Assembly (NCBI GenBank): GCA_023430045.1 | Contig: JAEZCF010000170.1 | Location: 1-5,075, forward strand | DNA length: 5,075 nucleotides | Direction of reading: 5' to 3' | From: Pseudomonadota bacterium | Lineage (GTDB): Bacteria > Pseudomonadota > Gammaproteobacteria > Xanthomonadales > Xanthomonadaceae | Shown: piece by piece, positions 1 through 4,942 of the stretch | Numbering within the stretch: the first letter of the stretch is position 1 | Layout of the letters: every line of letters starts with the position of its first letter | Program-made: the position numbers and the translations under genes | Notes under the pieces: generated by a model | What the model saw: the letters and a program-made list of their open reading frames with translations, nothing else | Told to the model about the DNA's origin: nothing | Database searches by the model: none

Positions 1-31
1 ATCCAGGGCCGGCGTCGATGGCTTCATTCAT
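1..31 (-). CDS. Possible 5' end of a gene running off the left edge
   Basis: On the minus strand an ATG at 31 opens a frame with no stop to the window edge, reading MNEAIDAGPG. It would lie 33 nt downstream of the yciF stop, in the same direction, so a co-transcribed neighbour is plausible. Another ATG at 27, in a different frame, is also open to the edge. No clear Shine-Dalgarno precedes either one; instead a 6-bp hairpin (35-50) sits just upstream. Ten residues are too few to name a family or to be sure it is coding. Confidence 0.25.
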   Translation of the reverse strand, partial: MNEAIDAGPG

Positions 32-34
32 GGA

Positions 35-50
35 CAGCGCATGCGCGCTG
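35..50. repeat. Short perfect hairpin after yciF
   Basis: CAGCGC (35-40) and GCGCTG (45-50) pair perfectly around the 4-nt loop ATGC. It starts 14 nt after the yciF stop on the minus strand. No T-run follows, so it is not a canonical intrinsic terminator; it could be an mRNA 3'-end stabiliser or simple chance in GC-rich DNA. Confidence 0.3.
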
Positions 51-64
51 CCCGCGGCGAGACG

Positions 65-562
65 TCAGGCGGCCTGCGCGGCCTTCGCGTTGCCGCCGCC
101 CTTGGCGATCAGCGTGAGCTTCTCGTCGGTGGCCTTCTCTTCCTGCAGCGTTTCCAGCAGCAGGGGCAGGGCGTCCTTGTAGCCCAGCTGCTTGGCGAGT
201 GCCGCAATGGTGCCGTAGGAGGCGATCTCGTAGTGCTCGACCTTCTGCGCGCCACCGATCAGCGCCGCATCGCGCACGGGCCCTTTTTCGATGGCGTCGA
301 TCACTTCCTTGCCTTCTTCAACCAAGCCTTCCATCGCCGCGCACTTGATGCGCTTGAGGCGGATGCCGAGCACCTCGACGACCTGGTCGATGCGCTCGAT
401 CTGGCCCTGGGTTTCCTCCAGATGGGTTTCGAATGCAGCGGAAAGCTCCGGGTTCTCGGCCGCGCGTGCCAGGCGGGGGAGGGCTTTGGTCAGCTGCTTT
501 TCGGCGCTGTAGATGTCGGACAGTTCGTGGATGAACAGGTCTTCGGCGGTCTTGATGGCCAT
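65..562 (-). CDS. yciF: YciF-family ferritin-like stress protein (DUF892)
   Basis: This encodes a 165-aa cytosolic protein that matches E. coli YciF nearly end to end by recall: the N-terminal ED(L/V)FIH-LSD-YSAEKQLT segment (residues 7-25), HLEETQGQIERIDQVVE (47-63), the AAMEGLVEE region (75-83), AQKVEHYEIASYGT (105-118) and LEEEKATD-like EEKATDEKLT (141-150). The family is a four-helix ferritin-like bundle linked to general and osmotic stress; its biochemical activity is not settled. Glu and His in helices 1, 2 and 3 (E13, E21, H47, E50, E109, H110) are candidate metal ligands, by inference. The frame is open to 754, but I chose the ATG at 562 because it matches the family's N-terminus and length and has a GGAG motif 7 nt upstream. 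The Gly/Ala/Lys-rich C-terminal tail (154-165) is typical variation. The next gene on the same strand ends 139 nt upstream, so yciF probably has its own promoter. Confidence 0.95.
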   Translation of the reverse strand: MAIKTAEDLFIHELSDIYSAEKQLTKALPRLARAAENPELSAAFETHLEETQGQIERIDQVVEVLGIRLKRIKCAAMEGLVEEGKEVIDAIEKGPVRDAALIGGAQKVEHYEIASYGTIAALAKQLGYKDALPLLLETLQEEKATDEKLTLIAKGGGNAKAAQAA

Positions 563-569
563 GTGCGGG

Positions 570-575
570 CTCCGT
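570..575 (-). promoter_or_regulatory. Ribosome binding site of yciF
   Basis: Reads ACGGAG on the minus strand, 7 nt before the ATG at 562. It supports that start over the upstream in-frame codons that would extend the protein by 64 residues unrelated to the family. Confidence 0.7.
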
Positions 576-622
576 GTGTGCGGGAGACTGAACACTACGG
601 TGCGGCGGGTTGAAAGCAGGCG

Positions 623-641
623 CAGGTGCAGTGAACACCTG
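623..641. repeat. Inverted repeat upstream of yciF
   Basis: CAGGTG (623-628) and CACCTG (636-641) form a perfect 6-bp inverted repeat around 7 nt, 61 nt upstream of the yciF start, in the 139-bp gap where its promoter should lie. It could be an operator or an mRNA hairpin after the 702-1082 gene; no T-run accompanies it on either strand. I could not identify a convincing -10/-35 pair in 563-701. Confidence 0.35.
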
Positions 642-701
642 ATGCAGACGAGGCGCGGTTTGCATGCACGGCCGTCACCCTGTCTGCCGGCGCGAACGGC
701 G

Positions 702-1082
702 TCAGCAGGGACGCGGGCGATGACCCCGGACGTAGCTCTCAGGGCACAGCGCAAGCAGCTCGCATTCTGCGGCGTCGCCCAGTTCGTCGCAGGCCAGCAG
801 CAGGCCGCGCATCAGGTTCTCATCCAACATCCTGAGCTCGCGGCCCTGTTGCCGGGCATCGCAGGCGGCATCCATCACGGTGGTGATCGCCGCGACGCCA
901 TGCAGCTTGCGCAGCGCCGGCGCCAGTGAGCAATGCGGGCAGTCGGCCGGATCCACTCCGTACCGATGGGCCGCATGGGCCTCGGCGGACGCCTGCAGGC
1001 GGGCAAGACGGATGACGCGCTCGATGCCTTCGCCCTCCATGCGGTCGGGATAGGGGGAGCGGGCGGGGCGGGATTTGTGCAT
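702..1082 (-). CDS. Cysteine-rich hypothetical protein, 126 aa
   Basis: I do not recognise this protein. It is 126 aa, without a signal peptide or membrane segment, so probably cytosolic. It has seven cysteines (C48, C51, C74, C98, C107, C113, C126); C48 and C51 form a CPHC motif, a C-x2-C arrangement that could bind zinc or act in redox chemistry. The N-terminus (1-18) is basic and proline-rich, followed by predicted helices at about 18-40, 54-75 and 86-112. The ATG at 1082 was chosen because TGAGGT lies 5 nt upstream; the frame continues open to 1259, but that extension has no coding character and covers strong inverted repeats. An internal ATG at 1037 would give 111 aa. It precedes yciF on the same strand by 139 nt; co-regulation is possible but not shown. 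An unusually structured leader lies upstream (1106-1209). Confidence 0.75.
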   Translation of the reverse strand: MHKSRPARSPYPDRMEGEGIERVIRLARLQASAEAHAAHRYGVDPADCPHCSLAPALRKLHGVAAITTVMDAACDARQQGRELRMLDENLMRGLLLACDELGDAAECELLALCPESYVRGHRPRPC

Positions 1083-1087
1083 CGGCG

Positions 1088-1093
1088 ACCTCA
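1088..1093 (-). promoter_or_regulatory. Ribosome binding site of the 126-aa gene
   Basis: Reads TGAGGT on the minus strand, 5 nt before the ATG at 1082. It fixes the start and places the TTCG hairpin (1106-1132) 12 nt upstream of the ribosome binding site. Confidence 0.6.
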
Positions 1094-1105
1094 CAGCACG
1101 GGGAA

Positions 1106-1132
1106 GCCACCCGCGCCGAAGCGCGAGGTGGC
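1106..1132 (-). promoter_or_regulatory. Strong TTCG-tetraloop hairpin in the leader of the 126-aa gene
   Basis: On the minus strand GCCACC (1132-1127), a bulged T (1126) and CGCGC (1125-1121) pair with GCGCG (1116-1112) and GGTGGC (1111-1106) across the loop TTCG (1120-1117). The C(UUCG)G closing is one of the most stable RNA tetraloops, so the structure should be real in RNA of this orientation. On the plus strand the loop would be CGAA. No T-run follows, so it is not a standard terminator. Its position 23 nt before the start codon suggests an effect on translation or mRNA stability. Confidence 0.55.
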
Positions 1133-1209
1133 GGACGGTGCGGGTTGCAGTACCGGCGAGCAAACCAAAAAATTCCGGCGGATCAGGGATCCCCGCGCAC
1201 CGTCCGCCA
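1129..1209. repeat. Perfect 14-bp inverted repeat
   Basis: TGGCGGACGGTGCG (1129-1142) is repeated as its exact reverse complement CGCACCGTCCGCCA (1196-1209), with 52 nt between. The right half of the TTCG hairpin (1127-1132) shares four bases with the left arm, so in minus-strand RNA the two structures partly compete. It could be a leader stem, a paired protein-binding site or the remnant of a small mobile repeat; the sequence alone does not decide. Confidence 0.6.
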
Positions 1210-1443
1210 TGGAAATCATGCGGACGACACATTTTCCGCCGGGCCCAAATGGGCAGCAACAGAAGGAATTGGTTTTACTCGATCGGGACTGCAATCCCGG
1301 CTGACGTTCTTCGCGCCAGTCGGGGCCATCCTGCGTGGGACAGGTCGTGCAGTACATGAGGAAAACTGCGTTTCGTGACGCCTTTCTGTCGCGTCCAGCG
1401 GTCCTCACATACGACACGCGCTCATGCGGACAACAGGCTCGAT

Positions 1444-1481
1444 CCGACGTGTTGCCGGCATCTCAACGCCGGATGCGTCGG
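1444..1481. repeat. Two-tier imperfect hairpin
   Basis: An outer stem CCGACG (1444-1449) with CGTCGG (1476-1481) encloses an inner stem CCGGC (1455-1459) with GCCGG (1468-1472) around the loop ATCTCAAC. Together they make a 38-nt imperfect hairpin ending 10 nt before the SMAG-like element. No T-run follows on either side. It may be a partner repeat of the REP element or part of a structured transcript. Confidence 0.45.
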
Positions 1482-1491
1482 CCACCCCATG

Positions 1492-1514
1492 GTAGAGCCG
1501 GTCCATGACCGGCT
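1492..1514 (+). repeat. SMAG-like (GTAG) REP element
   Basis: A GTAG head (1492-1495) is followed directly by a perfect 8-bp stem, AGCCGGTC (1496-1503) and GACCGGCT (1507-1514), with the 3-nt loop CAT. This is the layout of the GTAG-headed REP repeats known as SMAG in Stenotrophomonas maltophilia, which are intergenic, present in many copies and mobilised by REP-associated tyrosine transposases (RAYTs). No RAYT gene is in the window, as expected for a non-autonomous copy. It is the best clue to the host genus. Such elements can fold in mRNA and affect stability of neighbouring transcripts. Confidence 0.75.
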
Positions 1515-1524
1515 GAGCAGCCGC

Positions 1525-1540
1525 GCGGAAGGTCATCCGC
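1525..1540. repeat. Short hairpin next to the SMAG-like element
   Basis: GCGGA (1525-1529) and TCCGC (1536-1540) pair around AGGTCA, 10 nt after the SMAG stem. On the plus strand it is followed by AAAA, so on the minus strand it is preceded by TTTT, the wrong side for a terminator. Five base pairs alone are weak evidence; it is noted because it continues a series of hairpins. Confidence 0.3.
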
Positions 1541-1643
1541 AAAAGGCATCCACGTCGCAGTGCCCTGCGGGGCTACTCCGCCGCTGCCTGCAGCAATGGC
1601 CTCGGGGCCTGGCACGGCGGTTGCATCACTCTCTGCACGAAAC

Positions 1644-1649
1644 AGGGAG
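1644..1649 (+). promoter_or_regulatory. Ribosome binding site deciding the start of the 134-aa exported protein
   Basis: AGGGAG lies 6 nt before the ATG at 1656 and directly abuts another in-frame ATG at 1650. The spacing favours 1656 and rejects 1650 as well as the longer frame from 1560. Confidence 0.65.
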
Positions 1650-1655
1650 ATGGAC

Positions 1656-2060
1656 ATGGATGTCAGGATCATGGCGATGGTACTCGCGCTGGTAGCGCTT
1701 CCCGCCGCTGCACAACAGGTACGCACCGCCACCGGCCCGCAGCCTGCGGCCAACCATTACCAGGCACGCAGGATCCCGGCGTTGGGTGCCGAGCCGCTGC
1801 AGTGCGAACAGCACAGGCTGATACCACATATCTACCTGTATTGCCGTGATCTCGAACGTGTGGTGCTGCAGGGCAATGCACGGCAGTTCGGTGCGCCGCA
1901 GCCTTCGGCCAGCATCACCACCGCACCCGCGATGGGCAGCGCCGAAGCGAAACGTCTGGGCATGGCCTGCATCGGCGGCTCCGTCATGCGCAGGCTTACC
2001 AACGGCTGGGAGCAGATGCGCGACCAGCAGAACCGATGGTTGCGATGCCGGGAAGGCTGA
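1656..2060 (+). CDS. Small exported four-cysteine protein, 134 aa, unknown function
   Basis: I do not recognise the family. The N-terminus is a textbook Sec signal peptide: M-D-V-R, a hydrophobic core (about 5-16) and a likely cleavage after ALPAAA (residue 19), leaving QQV at the mature end. The mature protein of about 115 aa has four cysteines (C50, C63, C105, C131), an even number suggesting two disulfides in the periplasm. Residues 45-70 (EPLQC to DLERVV) look like strand-turn-strand, 80-94 is a Pro/Ala/Ser/Thr-rich linker, and 95-134 is a basic, partly helical end with two tryptophans (W118, W128). The start at 1656 follows the ribosome site; 1650 would add two residues. Its stop is 7 nt from the stop of the convergent 354-aa gene. 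It is a lone gene on this strand behind a long structured intergenic region, and may be functionally tied to the facing exported operon. Confidence 0.8.
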   Translation: MDVRIMAMVLALVALPAAAQQVRTATGPQPAANHYQARRIPALGAEPLQCEQHRLIPHIYLYCRDLERVVLQGNARQFGAPQPSASITTAPAMGSAEAKRLGMACIGGSVMRRLTNGWEQMRDQQNRWLRCREG

Positions 2061-2067
2061 GCAGGAT

Positions 2068-3132
2068 TCATTCCCCCATCTTCACCAGTTGCGGCCTGCC
2101 TCCGCCCCGGTACGGATCGTAGGTCGGCATCCTGTAGTCGTTCACCTTCAGCGGCCGGCCACAGTTGAAACTGGCACCACCATGCCCGCGCGTCGGCGGG
2201 TAGCCTTCGCCGCCCGGGCAGCCGGCCTGGCTGAGGGCCACGTCCAGCGATGGATACCACGACAGCAGATTCTGCAGCGGACCCATGCACTGGTAGGTGC
2301 CGGCATCGCTGGCCTGGCACCAGGCCTTGGCGGGGCCATGATCCGTCGCTGCCGGGGTGACACGGGGCGTGGCGGACACCGATGCAGGAGCCGTTGCGGA
2401 CGCCTCCTGCCCGCGGGTCGTGTTTACCGAAGAACGCATCACCCGAAGGCGTTCGGCGGCAGCCGCCTGTTCGCGTGCGTGCTCCAGCCGTCTACGCTCA
2501 GCGGCCACATTGGTTCGAAGGGCGGCCTCGCGTGACTGTGCCGCGGGGTCTGCCGCCGCCGCGGCGCTGCCGGTGGCACGTTGCCCGTCCGCTCCCGCAA
2601 CGGGACCTGCGCTGGCGGCCGCTCCCGCGCCTGTCGTCGCGCGTCCACCTGCGGTCTGCCGTGCGGCCGCCTCCGCCTGCTGTTCCCGTTCCCTGCGGAC
2701 GCGTTCTTCGGCGAGCCGCTGCGCCTCCTGTTCGCGTCGGCGCTGGCGGTCCACCGCTTCCGCTTCGCGACGCACGTTGGCCAGGAACTGCTGCTGCTGT
2801 GCGTCCTGCTGCTGTTTCATCGCCATTTCGCTGGCCAGGGTACCGGTAAACGCCTCCAGCACGTTGGCCAGTCCACCCGTGGACACCGGCGCGGGAGGAT
2901 CGTCCTGCCAGTCGCCGTCATCGTCGTTGAAGGCGGCTTCGCGCTCCCTCGCGTTGCGCAGTTCGTCCTGTCGGCGGGCGGCGGCCTGTTGTGCGTTGAT
3001 GCTGGATTCCCGGCTCTTCTCCATGCTTCGCGCCAGGGCCGCCAGTTGTTCGTCGCTCAGCTGGCGCGGCGCGGTCTGTGCCAGCAGCGCAAAGGGAAGC
3101 ATCAGCAGCAGAATGGAGGACACGCTGCGCAT
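2068..3132 (-). CDS. Exported coiled-coil protein with four-cysteine C-terminal domain, 354 aa
   Basis: This is the third gene of the operon; I do not recognise the family. Residues 1-18 form a signal peptide with likely cleavage at LLA|QT. Then come a helical, charged region (24-69), an acidic patch rich in Asp (70-78), a Pro/Gly linker (79-88) and a long Gln/Arg/Glu/Ala-rich region (about 100-160) with Q-runs at 107-115, of coiled-coil character. An Ala/Gly-rich low-complexity stretch (160-200) and a second charged helix (198-233) follow. After a Ser/Thr/Pro/Ala linker (240-267) comes a compact C-terminal domain (268-354) with C272, C282, C305 and C324 and several aromatic residues, ending in a Tyr/Pro/Gly-rich tail. 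The ATG at 3132 lies 2 nt after the preceding stop, so translation is probably coupled; an upstream frame to 3348 overlaps the second gene and is rejected. Composition recalls periplasm-spanning proteins such as TolA, but there is no retained membrane anchor. Confidence 0.85.
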   Translation of the reverse strand: MRSVSSILLLMLPFALLAQTAPRQLSDEQLAALARSMEKSRESSINAQQAAARRQDELRNAREREAAFNDDDGDWQDDPPAPVSTGGLANVLEAFTGTLASEMAMKQQQDAQQQQFLANVRREAEAVDRQRRREQEAQRLAEERVRREREQQAEAAARQTAGGRATTGAGAAASAGPVAGADGQRATGSAAAAADPAAQSREAALRTNVAAERRRLEHAREQAAAAERLRVMRSSVNTTRGQEASATAPASVSATPRVTPAATDHGPAKAWCQASDAGTYQCMGPLQNLLSWYPSLDVALSQAGCPGGEGYPPTRGHGGASFNCGRPLKVNDYRMPTYDPYRGGGRPQLVKMGE

Positions 3133-3134
3133 GG

Positions 3135-3737
3135 TCAGAATCCCGTGCCCGCAGACGCGTCGCAGCTGGCCTGCAGGAAGCGCATCGCATATTCGATACG
3201 ATCGGCGAGGGCGACATCCTTCGGCTCGAAGCCGACCGCTTCCCAGCCGCCGCTGGTGCCGAATGCGGAGGTCACCGCTGCGTAGACCAGGTAGGCCTCG
3301 CCGGTGCCGCCGCTGCTGACCTGCCGCTGCACGCTGGCCTTGCCCCAATGGATGTAGCGGGGCACCGGAAAACCTCCCTGCGGCAGGCGTAGTTCGGTCC
3401 GGTCGCCCATGTTCCAGCGCTGCCCCTGGGCGCGCACGCCGAGCGTTCCACCGATATCGGTGATCCGGGTGACGCAGGGGTTCGTCCTTCCCGTTTCGTC
3501 GATCGCATCGATCGACTTCTGCCAGTATTTCAGCAACGCAGGATCGCCGTCGAACCTCGCAAAGCCGCCGACCACATAGGCCGGATACGCGCCGGAGCCG
3601 CCGCCCTCATTCAAGCCCTGCAGGAACGCCTGCGCCCCCTCCACGGTCTGTCTGGCGGCCTGTGCCCCGGCCGTTGCCGTGGCTGCCAAGCTGCAGCCCA
3701 GCAGAAGAATCATCGTGATCGGCTTCATGTCGGTCAT
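3135..3737 (-). CDS. Exported hypothetical protein, 200 aa, second gene of the operon
   Basis: I do not recognise the family. Residues 1-26 look like a Sec signal peptide with cleavage near AGA|QAA. LLGC at 12-15 resembles a lipobox, but the hydrophobic core before it is short, so I favour a soluble periplasmic protein over a lipoprotein. The mature part has two cysteines (C88, C192), perhaps a disulfide tying the N-terminal half to the C-terminal helix. Residues 45-50 are Gly-rich; 66-82 and 175-192 look helical; 88-165 looks beta-rich (TDIGGTLGVR, RWNMGDRTELRLP, GEAYLVYAAVTSAFG). The protein is small and apparently one folded domain. The start at 3737 gives the ATGA overlap with the preceding stop; an ATG at 3728 would give 197 aa with a more classical MKPITM start and cannot be excluded. 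The overlap upstream and the 2-nt gap downstream imply stoichiometric co-expression with both neighbours. Confidence 0.85.
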   Translation of the reverse strand: MTDMKPITMILLLGCSLAATATAGAQAARQTVEGAQAFLQGLNEGGGSGAYPAYVVGGFARFDGDPALLKYWQKSIDAIDETGRTNPCVTRITDIGGTLGVRAQGQRWNMGDRTELRLPQGGFPVPRYIHWGKASVQRQVSSGGTGEAYLVYAAVTSAFGTSGGWEAVGFEPKDVALADRIEYAMRFLQASCDASAGTGF

Positions 3738-4942
3738 TTCAGTGGATCCGGTTTGTCGTTGTCGTTCTGCCGCGCACCGGTTTCCAGTTCCGGCGCGGCA
3801 CGTGTGCCGTTGAATGGGCTGGAACCAAAGCGGAACGCCAGCCCCAGGTAATACGCCGGCTTGTACGTGGTGGTTTCCAGGTCCGTGGTAAGCTGCTGCG
3901 GCACGATATCGCCCTCGCTGTAGCGGCCGGACAGGCGCTTCACCTGCCGGTAGGACAGGCCGGCGGTGACCATCACGTTGTTTCCCCAGCCGACGCCGTA
4001 GCCCAGGAATACGTTGGGATTGGATTTGTCCAGCCCGATACCGGCAGCCATGCCGCCGAACGCAACACCGTTGTGCCACGCCAGTGGAGTCAGCCAGCCG
4101 GCAGTGTGCGTGGGCAGGTACATGAAATAGACCGACGGCGCGAGCACCGAGCCGTCACTGTCCCGTTTCCGCGTCACCTGGTAGTCCGTCACCGCGCCGG
4201 CATCGTTGCGGCGCTCACGGGTGTAGTAGAGGCGGTCGTCATCGTCGATGAAGTTGAACCCGTACATGACGATCCATTGGCCTGCGGTACCGCCCTTGCC
4301 GATGTAAGTCACTGTGCCGCCAACCGGCGTCTTCTTCCCGGACGTCCCGACGCGGATCACCTGCACCACGACCTTCTCGCCGGGCGCGACGTGCAGCGGT
4401 TGTTCGATATCCAGACGGATTCCGTTCGCGACCTTCTGCTGCAGCCTGGCCGATGTCGTGGCGCTGCAGGTTCCTGCGTCAACCAGCGCCTGCGCCTCGC
4501 GGATGAAATCGGCATGGCGTTCGGCGACGGCCTGCTCGGTGTCGGCCTCCAGCACATCAGCCATCCGGCGCTGCAATGACGTCTCACAGTCCGGTGCCCG
4601 GGGAAGGGCACCTGCACCGGGTGCAGCGGCCGGAGCGGGTGGGGGGAGCATGCGCCACGGATCCGGCAGTGGTTGCACCAGCTCGGTTATCGACGCGCTT
4701 CGCTTCACGTCCAGCAGGTAGTCGCTCGCGGTGGGAACCACGTTCTGAAGTCGTATGGTGTGGTTGCCCGATGCCACGCGTACTTCTGCGGCGTCGAACG
4801 CAGGCAGATCAATCGTCTGCATCTGCTGTGCCGATGCCGTGGGCATCCAGGCCAATCCTGCGCAGCCAAGCACGAGAGCCTGCAGCGCGGCACGGCCTCT
4901 TGTGTCACTCGTCGACCGGCCAGCGTCCCTTTCGCGGTTCAT
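3734..4942 (-). CDS. Putative outer-membrane protein with beta-barrel-like C-terminal half, 402 aa
   Basis: This is the first gene of the operon; the family is not recognised. A long signal peptide (1-38) has a basic n-region (MNRERDAGRS...), a hydrophobic core (about 19-33) and an ASA|QQ cleavage site. Residues 41-90 look beta-rich; 91-117 is a Pro/Ala linker; 118-172 is helical with C119 and C159, a likely disulfide hairpin; 173-217 is beta-rich. From about 221 the sequence alternates hydrophobic and polar residues in aromatic, glycine-rich strands (QWIVMYGFNFI, VYFMYLP, VFLGYGVGWG, NVMVTAGLSYR, AYYLGLAFRF), as in small outer-membrane barrels, and the last strand ends in F372. An acidic DDDD (233-236) would be in a turn. 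Unusually, a hydrophilic 30-residue tail follows F372, whereas barrels normally end at that aromatic residue. AAGGAG 8 nt upstream supports the start. Barrel location is an inference from residue pattern. Confidence 0.85.
   Translation of the reverse strand: MNRERDAGRSTSDTRGRAALQALVLGCAGLAWMPTASAQQMQTIDLPAFDAAEVRVASGNHTIRLQNVVPTASDYLLDVKRSASITELVQPLPDPWRMLPPPAPAAAPGAGALPRAPDCETSLQRRMADVLEADTEQAVAERHADFIREAQALVDAGTCSATTSARLQQKVANGIRLDIEQPLHVAPGEKVVVQVIRVGTSGKKTPVGGTVTYIGKGGTAGQWIVMYGFNFIDDDDRLYYTRERRNDAGAVTDYQVTRKRDSDGSVLAPSVYFMYLPTHTAGWLTPLAWHNGVAFGGMAAGIGLDKSNPNVFLGYGVGWGNNVMVTAGLSYRQVKRLSGRYSEGDIVPQQLTTDLETTTYKPAYYLGLAFRFGSSPFNGTRAAPELETGARQNDNDKPDPLK

Larger units (their letters stand above)
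1083..1655. other. 573-bp structured intergenic region between divergent genes
   Basis: This stretch separates the minus-strand gene at 702-1082 from the plus-strand gene at 1656-2060 and must contain both promoters. Open frames inside it have no family resemblance or good ribosome sites and I do not consider them genes. It holds the TTCG hairpin, the 14-bp inverted repeat, a 5-bp hairpin at 1284-1299 (CGGGA/TCCCG), a small palindrome at 1243-1254 (GCCCA-AA-TGGGC) and the hairpin run at 1444-1540 with the SMAG-like element. I found no convincing sigma-70 promoter on either strand; Xanthomonadaceae promoters often match the E. coli consensus poorly. A small RNA encoded here cannot be excluded. 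Confidence 0.6.

Noticed and set aside
41..613. 190-aa open frame on the plus strand
   Set aside because: Antisense shadow of yciF, whose minus-strand product is clearly recognisable.
563..754. N-terminal extension of the yciF frame by 64 residues
   Set aside because: The extension is Arg/Cys-rich without family resemblance, while the ATG at 562 has a ribosome site and matches the family start.
1284..1299. CGGGA/TCCCG hairpin as an intrinsic terminator
   Set aside because: The stem is only 5 bp, no T-run follows on either strand, and no gene ends nearby.
1375..1695. 106-aa open frame on the plus strand in the intergenic region
   Set aside because: It crosses the SMAG element and runs into the signal peptide of the 1656 gene in another frame; its Arg/His/Cys-rich composition is typical of non-coding GC-rich DNA.
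2068..3132. TolA-like or phage spanin-like identity for the coiled-coil protein
   Set aside because: The N-terminus looks like a cleaved signal rather than a retained anchor, the four-cysteine end does not match what I know of TolA, and no holin or lysin genes are nearby.
2581..3285. 234-aa open frame on the plus strand
   Set aside because: Antisense to the same gene; the hydrophobic stretches come from reversed Gln/Glu-rich codons. No supporting start signal.
2357..3319. 320-aa open frame on the plus strand, rich in Ser, Arg, Ala and Cys
   Set aside because: It is antisense to the operon's third gene. Its composition is the mirror of an Ala/Gln/Arg-rich coding strand in GC-rich DNA, and it has no signal, domain or ribosome site. 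The minus-strand reading has a signal peptide and coupled start.
4073..4579. 168-aa open frame on the plus strand
   Set aside because: Antisense to the putative outer-membrane gene, with no coherent domain pattern.
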